From Suilimivivens sp963650485 (GTDB lineage: Bacteria; Bacillota; Clostridia; Lachnospirales; Lachnospiraceae), in contig CAVJLN010000001.1 of NCBI GenBank assembly GCA_963650485.1, positions 37,586-101,585 of the forward strand: a stretch of DNA of 64,000 nucleotides, read 5' to 3'. Numbering within the stretch: the stretch's first letter is position 1; each line of letters begins with the position of its first letter. The position numbers and the translations under genes were made by a program. Below, one piece after another: positions 15,378 through 24,763 of the stretch. The notes beneath the pieces were generated by a model that was not told the origin of the DNA, searched no databases, and was given only the letters and a program-made list of their open reading frames with translations.

Positions 15378-16955
15378 ATGGGAAATTTTAAATATAATAA
15401 TGAGGATACCGTGGTAACAACAGATAAAGGAAAGATACGAGGATTTTTCAGCCGAGATGTTTACTGCTTCTATGGAATTAAATATGCGAATGCTAAGCGT
15501 TTCCAGATGCCGGAGCCTGTGGAAAAATGGGAGGGCATTAAAGATGCAGTAAGCTATGGATATGTCTGTCCGACAAATGGCACACCGGTTCCGTCCGGAG
15601 AGGTCTATATTCCTCACCGTTTCTGGCCGGAAAATGAAAATTGTCAGTATCTGAATGTATGGACAAAGAGCCTTCATCCGGAACAGAAAAAACCGGTATT
15701 TGTATGGCTGCATGGAGGCGGATTTGCAGATGGCTCTTCGATTGAACAGGTTGCTTATGAAGGAGACGAGCTGGCTAAGAACGAGGATATTGTAGTTGTA
15801 ACGCTGAACCATCGTCTTAATATCCTCGGATTTTTGGATATGTCCTCTTTTGGTGAGAAGTACTGGAATTCGGGGAATGCCGGAATGGCCGATATTGTGG
15901 CGGCATTGCAGTGGATACAGCAGAACATTGAAGCCTTCGGGGGAGATCCGGGAAATGTAACCATATGCGGACAGTCCGGTGGGGGTGGAAAGGTACAGAC
16001 CTTATTACAGATTCCGGATGCAGAAGGGCTATTCCATAAAGGAATCATTATGAGCGGTATTCATGAAGGAGGCAGGGATAGCAAGGAAGACCACAGGGAA
16101 ATTATTCTCAGGATGCTGAAGGAGTTGGATATCAAACCGGAAGATGTGGAAACCTTGGAAAAGATTTCCTATCAGCATTTAATTATGGCTTTCAATAAGG
16201 TTCAGAAGGAGCTTTTAGAGCAGGATCGGATTGTTGTCTGGTTACCAATAAAAAACGAATGGTATATTGGCGATCCGAGAGAAAATGGAATGGCAGAATT
16301 TTCACTCCATATTCCGGTGATTGCCGGAAGTACATTTGCAGAATTTGCAAGCCGGGATGATCTGGCACAGACAGAGCAGCTTTCCGAAGCGGAACAGTCT
16401 CATCTGCTCCGTGAAACCTTTGGCGATGACACCGATCAGATCCTTAAAGTATTCAAAAACGCATTCCCGGATAAAGAAGGAATTGCGCTGCTGGTTGAGG
16501 ACAGCCTGTGCAGAATCCCCACCATCGAATATATCAGAAAGCGTAGTGAACAGGCCGCTTCCTATCTGTATTTATTTGCACCGAAGTTTCAGATGAAGGG
16601 TACAACGGAAGCATGGCATTGTGCCGATATTCCATTCCTTTTCCATAACGTGGACAGAGTTCCCTATACCGATGTGACATCAGCGGGTCATAAGCTGGAA
16701 AATGAGTTTATGAGCACCTTTATGGGCTTTGTCAAAACCGGAATTCCGGGTGAAGCAAACGGGCAGCAATGGGTATCTGTCAGACCGGATTCCTGTACAA
16801 CCATGCTTTTGGGAGAAAACACAAGAGCGGTAGAGAATCTGGATGGTGAAATCATGCAGATTATCCGCAAGCATGTGGGAAGTCCGGATATGAAGGAATT
16901 TGCAAAACAGATAATACTGGACAGAGAAAAGAATGGTGTGGATTGGAATTATTAG
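15378..16955 (+). CDS. Type-B carboxylesterase (alpha/beta hydrolase)
   Basis: This is a carboxylesterase (525 aa) of the para-nitrobenzyl-esterase/cholinesterase group, hydrolysing ester bonds of small substrates. The oxyanion motif HGGGF is at 112-116. The nucleophile is S200 in GQSGGG, a variant of the usual GESAG. The acidic residue is probably in STFAEF, and the histidine in AWHCADIPFLF. No signal peptide is present, so it acts in the cytosol. The ATG at 15378 with GAGGAAAGG upstream gives a protein starting at the family's usual N-terminus; an open frame from 15267 overlaps EIIA and lacks a good RBS. It is followed by an MFS carrier. Confidence 0.9.
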   Translation: MGNFKYNNEDTVVTTDKGKIRGFFSRDVYCFYGIKYANAKRFQMPEPVEKWEGIKDAVSYGYVCPTNGTPVPSGEVYIPHRFWPENENCQYLNVWTKSLHPEQKKPVFVWLHGGGFADGSSIEQVAYEGDELAKNEDIVVVTLNHRLNILGFLDMSSFGEKYWNSGNAGMADIVAALQWIQQNIEAFGGDPGNVTICGQSGGGGKVQTLLQIPDAEGLFHKGIIMSGIHEGGRDSKEDHREIILRMLKELDIKPEDVETLEKISYQHLIMAFNKVQKELLEQDRIVVWLPIKNEWYIGDPRENGMAEFSLHIPVIAGSTFAEFASRDDLAQTEQLSEAEQSHLLRETFGDDTDQILKVFKNAFPDKEGIALLVEDSLCRIPTIEYIRKRSEQAASYLYLFAPKFQMKGTTEAWHCADIPFLFHNVDRVPYTDVTSAGHKLENEFMSTFMGFVKTGIPGEANGQQWVSVRPDSCTTMLLGENTRAVENLDGEIMQIIRKHVGSPDMKEFAKQIILDREKNGVDWNY

Positions 16956-16970
16956 GAATATCGGGAAAAT

Positions 16971-18173
16971 ATGAGTAAAGAAAAACTATGGACTAAAAAT
17001 TATACCTGTTTCTGTGTCACAAATATGATTACCTCTTTCAGCTTTTATATGATCGTCACAGTTTTGATCTCCTTTTTGACGGGAAGCTCTGTGGGGGTAA
17101 CCAGTGCTGTAGCAGGAGTCGTTTCCGGATTGTTTTCAATTACGTCCTTGGTATGCAGACCCTTTTGCGGAGCCTTGGCCGATCAGTTCAGTAAGTTCAA
17201 ATTGATGAGAATTGCTATTCTGATGATGGCAGCAGGATGCTTTGCATATACCATTTCGAATCAGATCGCTGTGATAGTGATAGCAAGAATTGTACATGGA
17301 GTTGGCTTCGCTGTCAGCAGTACAGCAATCATGGCTCTGACCGCAGAATATATTCCATGCTCCAGAATGGGAGAGGGAATCGGATATATTGGTCTTGCAA
17401 ATGTGATTTCCTCAGCAGCAGCGCCGGGATTTGGAATTTATGTTGCAGATATCTTCGGACTACAGGGTGTATTCTATGTCGCAGGGATTTTATGCATCAT
17501 GGCAGCTGTTCTATTCTTTCTTCTTAAGGACGAAAAGAAGAGTAAAACAGCAGTAATCAGGAAACTTGGTTTGGGAGAGCTGATAGCAGTCAGTGCTTTA
17601 AGATATACATTGGTCGGAGGCATCCTTTCGTTCACAAATGGCGTGATTTCCACCTATTTGCTGACTTATTCAAAACTGCTTGGTATCTCCAATATCGGTA
17701 TCTATTTTACCATCAATGCGATTGTACTTTTTCTGGTCAGACCGTTTGCAGGCAAGCTGGCGGATAAAAAGGGACTGTATATTGTCGCATTTCCGGGACT
17801 GATCTGCGCAACGACATCGATGTTTATGTTGGCTATAGCGAGTCGTTTTCCGCAAGGGTGTCTGGCAGTCATTCTGCTAAGTGGCGTGATTCGGGCTCTC
17901 GGACAGGGCTCTGTACAGCCGGCCCTGCAGACAGAATGCATTAAGCAGGTAGGTAAGGAACGCAGCGGAGTTGCAACCAGTACCTTTTACCTGGGGGGAG
18001 ATGTCGGACAGGGAATCGGCCCTATGGCAGCAGGTTTTATCATTGGGGCAATCGCACAGCAGCTTACCGCATATCAGGTGGTTTTTGGTATGTGTGGGGT
18101 GTTGCTGATACTGGCAACTGGTGTAATGGTCAGAATTTATTGGAAACAAAACAAAGGAAAAAAACATCTGTAA
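16971..18173 (+). CDS. MFS transporter
   Basis: This is a 12-helix major facilitator superfamily carrier (400 aa). The loop 2-3 motif reads GALADQFSKFKLMR, and a second-half equivalent is AGKLADKKGLY. It begins 15 bp after the esterase stop, so it should share that mRNA and may import the ester substrate or export a product. Substrate specificity cannot be read from the sequence. A terminator is not obvious before the next gene. Confidence 0.88.
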   Translation: MSKEKLWTKNYTCFCVTNMITSFSFYMIVTVLISFLTGSSVGVTSAVAGVVSGLFSITSLVCRPFCGALADQFSKFKLMRIAILMMAAGCFAYTISNQIAVIVIARIVHGVGFAVSSTAIMALTAEYIPCSRMGEGIGYIGLANVISSAAAPGFGIYVADIFGLQGVFYVAGILCIMAAVLFFLLKDEKKSKTAVIRKLGLGELIAVSALRYTLVGGILSFTNGVISTYLLTYSKLLGISNIGIYFTINAIVLFLVRPFAGKLADKKGLYIVAFPGLICATTSMFMLAIASRFPQGCLAVILLSGVIRALGQGSVQPALQTECIKQVGKERSGVATSTFYLGGDVGQGIGPMAAGFIIGAIAQQLTAYQVVFGMCGVLLILATGVMVRIYWKQNKGKKHL

Positions 18174-18271
18174 TCATTCAGAACTATGCAAAAGATCAGA
18201 TTTTTCAGGTGATATGAATTCCGGTATCACTTCAAAAAATATAACGTAACGAAATAAGGGAGGTTTTTAAA

Positions 18272-19825
18272 ATGAAGAAAAAACTAATAACTACACTATT
18301 GGCAACAGCTATGGTAATCAGCACTCTTGCCGGCTGCGGAAGCAGCACAACAGATACGACTGCGTCTGCAACAGAGGCCACAGAATCAGATGGTGCTGCG
18401 TCAGACACAGAAGAAGCGAGCGGAGATAAGGTAAATATCAGTCTTTACAGGGCTACCTTTGGTCAGGCACAGGTAAACAATGAACAGGTAAAGAAGGTTC
18501 AGGATGCCATTAATGAGTATATTGCTGACAAGATTAATGTGCAGATCACTATTACGGATATTCCTACCGGGGAATATACAGAGAAGGCCAATCTTGCACT
18601 GGCAAACAACGAAATTAATTTATTGTGGACGGCAAGCTGGGAGACTACAATCGGGACTGGTGATTTGTATAAGGCAAATGCAGCGTATGACATTACGGAT
18701 CTGCTGCCTGGTACAACACTGTATGATTCCATGCCGGAATCCATCTGGGTTTCATCCCGTTTTGATGGAAAAAATTATTATGTTCCGGTTTACAAGGAAG
18801 CTTATGAGGGATATGACATTATGTTTCCATTAGATTATGCTACAGAGTATGGCCTCGATGCAGAAGCTCTTCAAGATATTAAAGTGGAAGACCTGAGAGA
18901 GCTTGAGCCATATCTTGAGTGGTGTAAAACCGAGAAGGAGCTTAAGTATCCTTTCCTGTTATTCAATAAACCCAGCTTTTTCAGAATGTATATTGATAAA
19001 TACGATTTCTTTAATGGTACGGATTCTTTATATGCGGTAGATCGAGCTACGGATACGGTTGTGAATCCTACCCTGACACAGGATTATCTTGATTACTGTA
19101 CATTAATGTGTGAATGGGGAGAAAAGGGATATATTGCAGAATCTGAAGCATCTAAGACCACTCCGGATGGAGTGAATGTAACGAAAAACTGGGGATTGGG
19201 TTTTGGAACATGTACGCCGGATGATCAGGAAAGTTCTGAACTGAGGAATAATCAGGAGGAACTATATATTGAAGGCTTTACCGGTAAGTACACAAGCTCT
19301 AACAGTACGCTTGGCTCCTGCTTTGCCATTACAACGAATTCTACCGATGAACAGGCAAAGGCATGTATTGATTTCTTAGGTTTGCTGTTTACAGATAATA
19401 CGTTGGCAGATCTCTACACCTATGGTATTGAAGGAGAAGATTATACCTTAGATGAAGAGGGTAAGGTAGTAACAAATAATGAAAACTATCATCACTATGC
19501 ATGGGAGTCTACTTCGATTATTCCTCTGACTCTCTGTGCCGGTGAAGCGGATAACAAGGTTCAGCTTTATGAGGAAAAGAACAATGAAGCCCAGGTTTCA
19601 TGTGCAGCAGGTTTCCGGTATGATATTACACCTGTTGAAGCACAGTACACGGCCTGCGCAACCATATTTGACCAGTATGGTTACCTTTTGGAGCTTGGTG
19701 GATGTGCGTCAGCAGATGTGGAATCGACTATTGCTGAATACAATAAAGCACTAGATGATGCCGGATACCAGGATGTACTTGCTGAGTTCTCCAGACAGTA
19801 TGAGGAATGGAAGACCATCAGATAA
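18272..19825 (+). CDS. Extracellular solute-binding lipoprotein (LipO/DUF3502-like)
   Basis: This is a secreted lipoprotein (517 aa) with a signal peptide ending in the lipobox STLAGC, lipidated at C22, then an ~30-residue S/T/E-rich linker. The mature part resembles family-1 ABC solute-binding proteins for oligosaccharides, in the LipO/DUF3502 style: an N-terminal lobe with NNEINLLWTASWE, and a C-terminal region ending in FSRQYEEWKTIR. No ABC permease or ATPase genes are nearby, so it is an orphan receptor or uses components encoded elsewhere. GGAGG precedes the ATG. A long terminator follows. Confidence 0.88.
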   Translation: MKKKLITTLLATAMVISTLAGCGSSTTDTTASATEATESDGAASDTEEASGDKVNISLYRATFGQAQVNNEQVKKVQDAINEYIADKINVQITITDIPTGEYTEKANLALANNEINLLWTASWETTIGTGDLYKANAAYDITDLLPGTTLYDSMPESIWVSSRFDGKNYYVPVYKEAYEGYDIMFPLDYATEYGLDAEALQDIKVEDLRELEPYLEWCKTEKELKYPFLLFNKPSFFRMYIDKYDFFNGTDSLYAVDRATDTVVNPTLTQDYLDYCTLMCEWGEKGYIAESEASKTTPDGVNVTKNWGLGFGTCTPDDQESSELRNNQEELYIEGFTGKYTSSNSTLGSCFAITTNSTDEQAKACIDFLGLLFTDNTLADLYTYGIEGEDYTLDEEGKVVTNNENYHHYAWESTSIIPLTLCAGEADNKVQLYEEKNNEAQVSCAAGFRYDITPVEAQYTACATIFDQYGYLLELGGCASADVESTIAEYNKALDDAGYQDVLAEFSRQYEEWKTIR

Positions 19826-19871
19826 TTTCAGAGACAGTAAGAAGACCGGAAATCTTCCAGATAATTGACAG

Positions 19872-19947
19872 AAACGGCAGAGCCTTAGCACGACGATTTT
19901 CTGGCATCGGATAAATGCCAGCGTTGTGCCGGGACATCTGCCGTTTT
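19872..19947 (+). terminator. Long nested terminator
   Basis: AAACGGCAGA (19872-19881) pairs with TCTGCCGTTTT (to 19947). Inside are GCACGACG/CGTTGTGC and CTGGCAT/ATGCCAG arms. It ends the binding-protein gene. Confidence 0.8.
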
Positions 19948-20034
19948 ATAATAATGGTGATCAACCGATTACATTATATCTATGAAATATCTATGAGAGA
20001 TGAAGTGAAGAATTAAGACGGAAGGATGAAAAGA

Positions 20035-21804
20035 ATGAGCGAGGCAAAAGTGATTTCACATTATTATCAGGGACATGACGGAACAAGGCTGGCAGTTGAC
20101 CTGTATCTGCCGGAATACGAACAGGGAGATAAGTTTCCTGCCATTGTATGTTCAGGACCTGGAAGAAGAGAGGAAATCTATAAGGAGTATCAGAGCGTGA
20201 TTGATCTGCTGCAGAGGAATCAGTATGCAGTGCTTATAATTGAGCTGAGGGGAAATGGTGCTTCCTTCGGATGTCATGAAGGATTTCCGAATCTTTCGGA
20301 TGGAAAGGATATTAAGGCAGTTATGGAAGCAGTTGCCGGAGAGGAATGGAGTGACGGTCAGTTTGCTATGCTGGGGGCATCTGTAAGGGGATTCATTCAG
20401 GATCTGACCATGGCGGCGCATCCTGAGGGCTTAAAGGCGGTAATTCCGTGCGATTGCAATATTGATTTTTATTATCAGATTTTTCCGAATGGAGCCTCCA
20501 GAAGCTTCGTAATGGAAAGCAGTGCGGACAGGGAACCGGTTGGAGTACCGGTGGATGAAGATGCGGATGGAACAATGGCAAAAGCAGCCCGGGAGGAGCA
20601 TAAGGCCAATCTGGGCTTTTTGCATCAATATATGATGAATATGCACAGAGACAGTGTAAATCCGGAAATCGGATATGCTCCGGCTATGGTGATTCCGGTC
20701 TGGGAACGTTTAAAGGATACTCTGGAAAGTGGAGTTTTTTATTATAAAAACGGTGCATGGTTTGACCCGGGCGCAACGGCAGCCATGCTCTGCTATCAGA
20801 TCTTTGGAGGCAGGCTTCTGATCGGTCCTTGGCGTCACTGCGAAATATATCAAAGTAATAAAGCATTACAGCGGGAAGCACAGGAAGAAATATTCGAGGT
20901 GCGTATGCCCAACAGCAGCTTTGAGTGGGAACAGGATTACCTTGCGTTTTATGATGCAGTGCTGAAGCACAGGGGCAACTATCTGCAGCAGCCGCCGATT
21001 CTGTATTATACGATTGGAGAGAAGCCGGGGAAGGAGTGGAAGTATGCCGATAGCTTGCCGTTTGTCAATACCAGAAGAAAAAAGTATTTTTTGTCAGAAA
21101 AAAAGAGCGGCACAATAGAAAGCTGTATGGACGGAAGCTTGCAGGAGATATGTGAGGAAGGAAAAAGGAGAGTAACTTATACGGTCAATAAGGATATCAT
21201 TTTATTCGGACCGGGAATGACGTTAGACCGGAATCTCGGCAGCAGCTTTGCAAAAGAAGCTGAAAAATGTCTTACCTTTACTAGCGATGCATTGATATGT
21301 GAAAGAGAATTGACAGGAATACCGTTGGTCGATCTGTGGGTAACCTCTTCACACAGGGATGGCATTTTCCTGGCTGTACTGGAGGAAGTGCTGCCGGATG
21401 GAAGTACTTTTTTTCTTTCCGACGGAGCCATCCGTGCGTCCCATGCAAAGACAGAGCCGAATCGGTATTATGATTCGCTGGAGATACCGTATCATCCCGG
21501 TATGTCAGATGATCTGAAGGAGTTAAGCGGTGACAAGCCCTTACAGCTATCCTTCCATCTGGAAGCAATTTCAAAGGTGATTCATGCAGGAAGCAGATTG
21601 AGACTCAGTGTTTTCTGTGGGGAGCATTTTTATCAGCAGCCGGAAGCAGTAGGAGATGAAACACCTGAGATTCAGCTATGGATGGGAGAAGGAACAGAAT
21701 CTTTTCTTTCCATTCCATGGATTATGCCGGAAAATACACATTTTTCTGGTGAGGTCCAGACGAAAGAGGGAAGGCAGGAGAAGCTTTCCTGTGTCCAGAG
21801 TTAG
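20035..21804 (+). CDS. CocE/NonD-family hydrolase
   Basis: This is an alpha/beta hydrolase (589 aa) with the layout of cocaine-esterase and X-Pro dipeptidyl-peptidase-like enzymes: an N-terminal hydrolase core, then a jelly-roll domain from about residue 390 (LWVTSS, HAGSRLRLSV). The nucleophile is probably S116 in LGASVRGF, a loose GxSxxG fit. The Asp is probably in WFDPGAT and the His in GPWRHC. No signal peptide is seen. The ATG at 20035 has GGAAGG 9 nt upstream; the ATG at 20026 abuts that site. It may complement the type-B esterase in the same locus. Confidence 0.87.
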   Translation: MSEAKVISHYYQGHDGTRLAVDLYLPEYEQGDKFPAIVCSGPGRREEIYKEYQSVIDLLQRNQYAVLIIELRGNGASFGCHEGFPNLSDGKDIKAVMEAVAGEEWSDGQFAMLGASVRGFIQDLTMAAHPEGLKAVIPCDCNIDFYYQIFPNGASRSFVMESSADREPVGVPVDEDADGTMAKAAREEHKANLGFLHQYMMNMHRDSVNPEIGYAPAMVIPVWERLKDTLESGVFYYKNGAWFDPGATAAMLCYQIFGGRLLIGPWRHCEIYQSNKALQREAQEEIFEVRMPNSSFEWEQDYLAFYDAVLKHRGNYLQQPPILYYTIGEKPGKEWKYADSLPFVNTRRKKYFLSEKKSGTIESCMDGSLQEICEEGKRRVTYTVNKDIILFGPGMTLDRNLGSSFAKEAEKCLTFTSDALICERELTGIPLVDLWVTSSHRDGIFLAVLEEVLPDGSTFFLSDGAIRASHAKTEPNRYYDSLEIPYHPGMSDDLKELSGDKPLQLSFHLEAISKVIHAGSRLRLSVFCGEHFYQQPEAVGDETPEIQLWMGEGTESFLSIPWIMPENTHFSGEVQTKEGRQEKLSCVQS

Positions 21805-21810
21805 GGAAAC

Positions 21811-21829
21811 GCTGATTTAATCAGCATTT
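21811..21829 (+). terminator. Short terminator after the CocE-like gene
   Basis: GCTGAT-TTA-ATCAGC then ATTTTCTT. The surrounding GAAACGCTGATTTAA also occurs at 29008-29022 behind the AraC gene, so this stretch is partly duplicated. Confidence 0.6.
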
Positions 21830-21915
21830 TCTTAGAGTGGATTCTGATTCAGAACCATTCCAGAAGGCTTTCTTAGAATACTTGTGTTCTTATAAAAGTG
21901 AAATTTGCTATGATG

Positions 21916-21950
21916 AAAATGGGTGTCAGATTTTGATCTGCACCCATTTT
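21916..21950 (-). terminator. Terminator of the MATE gene, overlapping its 3' end
   Basis: AAAATGGGTG (21916-21925) and CACCCATTTT (21941-21950) form the stem. The stop codon of the minus-strand gene lies inside it. Confidence 0.75.
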
Positions 21951-23305
21951 CCCTGTTTAAAGCGCACAGTTGCGAAGATGAAACGGGAAATCTGATCACC
22001 AAGAACGCCCATCCAGATTCCGATGATGCCAAGGCCCAGTGTATAACCAAAGAAATAAGAGACAGCGGTACGGATGATGGTGACACTGATGGTGGATGCA
22101 ATGGCAGTGTAGAGAGTATCACCTGCACCCCTCAGGCAGCCCATGTAGATGACCTGACAGATCTGGAAGATCACGACAAAGATGATGACATGCATGATCT
22201 GTACACCGATGGCCACAATATGCTCTTCGGTAAAGAACAGGTGATACAGGCCGCTGGCACCAAAATAATAGATGCCGACCAGACATACGGCAATCACGGC
22301 GCCTATGAGACGGCAGGTACGCCCGTATTCCTTGGCAAGCTCCGGATCACCGGCACCCAGACTTCGTCCGATCAGGGCAACTGCCGTGGATTGCAGACCG
22401 TCCCCGAAGGAAAAGGACAGTGCCATGATATTCATGCCAACCTGATGAGCGGCCATTGCATCGGTTCCCTGCGCAGCTGCCATGATGGCGGTCAGCATGA
22501 AGCCGATCCGCATCAGAACCTGCTCAAAGAATACACTGTAGCTAACCTTAATAAGGTTTAAAAAGGCTGCAGCAGCAGGCCTGATCTTATGGCTCATAAT
22601 ATATGGAATACTGAGAAAGCTGTCCTTTTTGAAAATCGAAACAATACTCATAATACAGGCGACTACCGTTCCGGAAACTGTTGCAAGGGCAGCCCCCTGG
22701 ATTCCCAGAGCCGGGAAACCGAAGTGACCGTTAATCAGCAGATAATTCAGAATGATGTTGAGGACGTTGGAGGTTACGTTGGTACGCATGGTAATCTTGG
22801 TATTTCCTGCACCTCGCTGTGCGGAGTTGATTCCCATCTGAATGCAGTTGAAAATCATGCCGCCCATGACAATACGGAAATAGGCAACCGCCCCGTCATG
22901 GGTATCCGCAGTAGAACCGCAGAAGTTCATAATCGGGCCGGCAAAGGCTACGAGACCGATGCTCAGAATAACAGCAGCCACAATAATAAACAGGACAGCT
23001 GTGTAGAGGATTTCATTGGCTGACTCCTGCCGCTTCTCTCCGCGTCTTCTGGCAACCAATGCGGAAATCGCCACATTCAGCGCAAAGAATAACGCAAGTC
23101 CCAGCAATTTGGGCTGCGTGGTAAGACCTACGGCAGCAACGGCACTGGATCCAAGGGAGCTTACCATCAGGGAATCGATGAGCCCCGCAAAAGCCACGAA
23201 AAAGGATTCCACAATCGCCGGCCACGCCATGTCGATGGTGGTCTTTAAGGTTTCTTTGTGATAGTTGTTTTTGGGTTTCTGAAAGTAATTCGTGATGTTG
23301 TTCAT
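21926..23305 (-). CDS. MATE-family efflux transporter
   Basis: This is a 12-helix multidrug/toxin exporter (459 aa), cation-coupled by family knowledge. Recognisable features are MAWPAIVESFF in helix 1, SLMVSSLGSSAVAAVGL, the two-fold internal repeat, and VVACIMSIVSIF in the middle loop. The length is normal. It is transcribed alone, convergent with the CocE-like gene. The drug range cannot be predicted. Confidence 0.93.
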   Translation of the reverse strand: MNNITNYFQKPKNNYHKETLKTTIDMAWPAIVESFFVAFAGLIDSLMVSSLGSSAVAAVGLTTQPKLLGLALFFALNVAISALVARRRGEKRQESANEILYTAVLFIIVAAVILSIGLVAFAGPIMNFCGSTADTHDGAVAYFRIVMGGMIFNCIQMGINSAQRGAGNTKITMRTNVTSNVLNIILNYLLINGHFGFPALGIQGAALATVSGTVVACIMSIVSIFKKDSFLSIPYIMSHKIRPAAAAFLNLIKVSYSVFFEQVLMRIGFMLTAIMAAAQGTDAMAAHQVGMNIMALSFSFGDGLQSTAVALIGRSLGAGDPELAKEYGRTCRLIGAVIAVCLVGIYYFGASGLYHLFFTEEHIVAIGVQIMHVIIFVVIFQICQVIYMGCLRGAGDTLYTAIASTISVTIIRTAVSYFFGYTLGLGIIGIWMGVLGDQISRFIFATVRFKQGKWVQIKI

Positions 23306-23404
23306 AGAAATCGTTCCTTAGCTGTCATTCCTGATTTTATCAAAGTATAGTTGATTTAAAGCAATTATACTATTAGTTTATCACAAAATTGAAAAAGTGA
23401 ACTC

Positions 23405-24511
23405 CTATTTTTTCCCTTTGATAAAATCTGGAATGATAATCGGCTTTAAAGGGATGTTGGATTCCAGTGGCTTCGGAGGAAGAAGGGAAGGCGTTGCCGG
23501 AACTTTATCCAAAGGAACAGAATACTTTGGCAGAATAGAAGGATGTTCCTTTGCAGTGGGAGTGGAAAAACCGGTCGCAATCAGAGTAACGGCAATGTCA
23601 TCCGGATTTTCATCTGTTGAGACGGTTCCCCATATAATGTCAGCATTATTACCAACAATTTCCTGCACATAACTGATTGCAGTGTTCAACTCTACGAGGT
23701 TTAATCCTGCACTGCAGTTGATTAATACGTGGGACGCACCTTGCAGGTCGGTTTCTAAAAGAGGAGAATTGATTGCTTCTTTCATGGCATCCATAATAGC
23801 ATTACGATCATTCACATGGCTAATGCCAATGTGCCCCAATCCCTTATGACCGAGAACGGATTTCAGGTCATTGAAATCCAGATTAATTAATCCACAATTA
23901 TTAATGATGTTAGTAATCGCTTCTATCGTATTTTTTAGTACGGAATCTGCAAGTTCAAAAGCTTCCGCTACCGTCAGATTTTTATCGGTATTTGTAAAAA
24001 GCCGGTTGTTTGGAATGACGAAGAGAGTGTCGATTTGTTCGGTTAATTTTTCAATTCCTGCTTCTGCAGATTTTTCCTTCTTGCAGCCTTCGAAGGAAAA
24101 AGGTTTTGTTACGACGGCAATGGATAAAATGTTCATTTCCTTGCATAAACGAGCTATAACAGGAGTGGCACCGGTACCGGTTCCACCACCCATGCCAGCG
24201 GTCAGAATAGCCATGTTGCACCCACTGAGGATCGATTTAATAGCGTCTTCACTTTCTTCGGCGGAAGCACAGCCGATTTCCGGATTGCCGCCGGCACCGA
24301 AGCCGCCGGTAAGCTTTGGACCAATTGTCAGAGTTTGTGCTGCCTGGGAATTGTTTAAGACCATTTGATCTGTATTGATTGCTACGTATTCCAGTGAGTC
24401 AGAACAAGTATTGCTGTTTAACATACGATTCACTGCATTGTTTCCTCCGCCTCCAATACCGATCACCAGAATCTTTGGATTGATTGTACTTGTGTTTTTG
24501 ACCTCAATCAT
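23405..24511 (-). CDS. Divergent FtsZ paralogue (tubulin-like GTPase)
   Basis: This is a cytosolic GTPase (368 aa) with full FtsZ architecture. It has the N-terminal G-box IGIGGGGNNAVNRM, the tubulin signature GGGTGTG at 108-114, the T7 loop NLDFNDL at 210-216 with D212 and D215, and a proline-rich tail ending in the FtsZ-like peptide IPDFIKGKK. All GTPase and polymerisation residues appear intact. It differs from the usual Firmicute FtsZ in GGGG for GGAG, several extra Cys and Asn, and a short linker. It is not in a division cluster; it faces an XRE regulator and an ImmA-like protease. It is probably a second FtsZ with a special role, not the housekeeping copy. Confidence 0.88.
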   Translation of the reverse strand: MIEVKNTSTINPKILVIGIGGGGNNAVNRMLNSNTCSDSLEYVAINTDQMVLNNSQAAQTLTIGPKLTGGFGAGGNPEIGCASAEESEDAIKSILSGCNMAILTAGMGGGTGTGATPVIARLCKEMNILSIAVVTKPFSFEGCKKEKSAEAGIEKLTEQIDTLFVIPNNRLFTNTDKNLTVAEAFELADSVLKNTIEAITNIINNCGLINLDFNDLKSVLGHKGLGHIGISHVNDRNAIMDAMKEAINSPLLETDLQGASHVLINCSAGLNLVELNTAISYVQEIVGNNADIIWGTVSTDENPDDIAVTLIATGFSTPTAKEHPSILPKYSVPLDKVPATPSLLPPKPLESNIPLKPIIIPDFIKGKK

Positions 24512-24576
24512 AGTAATCTTAATCTCCTTTGAAATGTCTTTTTTGAACTTTTATTGTGCACTCATGCAAAACAATA

Positions 24577-24632
24577 TTTGCATAAATGCAAATTTATAAA
24601 TAAGTTATACAGGACATCTGATGATGTGTCAA
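24577..24632 (-). promoter_or_regulatory. ftsZ-paralogue promoter with palindromic operator
   Basis: On the minus strand TTGACA (24627-24632) and TATAAC (24604-24609) are 17 bp apart. TTTGCATAAATGCAAA (24577-24592) is a perfect palindrome just past the expected start of transcription. A further ATGCAAA half site is at 24564-24570. The adjacent XRE protein is the likely ligand. Confidence 0.7.
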
Positions 24633-24640
24633 TATAAAAA

Positions 24641-24693
24641 TCGCAAAAATGCAAGATTAATATGTTGCGATAATGCGAAAAAAGTTTTATAAT
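24641..24693 (+). promoter_or_regulatory. XRE-gene promoter with overlapping operator
   Basis: TTGCGA (24665-24670), 17 bp, TATAAT (24688-24693). The palindromic TTGCGATAATGCGAA (24665-24679) covers the -35 and resembles the operator at the opposite promoter. A third related site, TCGCAAAAATGCAA, starts at 24641. This predicts autoregulation. Confidence 0.7.
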
Positions 24694-24763
24694 GTGCCTG
24701 TAATCAGATATGATTTGCAGGGTAGAAGATTTTGCTTAATGGTTGAATATGAGGAATGGGAAG

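Noticed and set aside
21926..22561. Plus-strand frame of 212 codons within the MATE gene
   Set aside because: It is antisense to a conserved membrane protein; its Asp/His-rich translation is a codon shadow.
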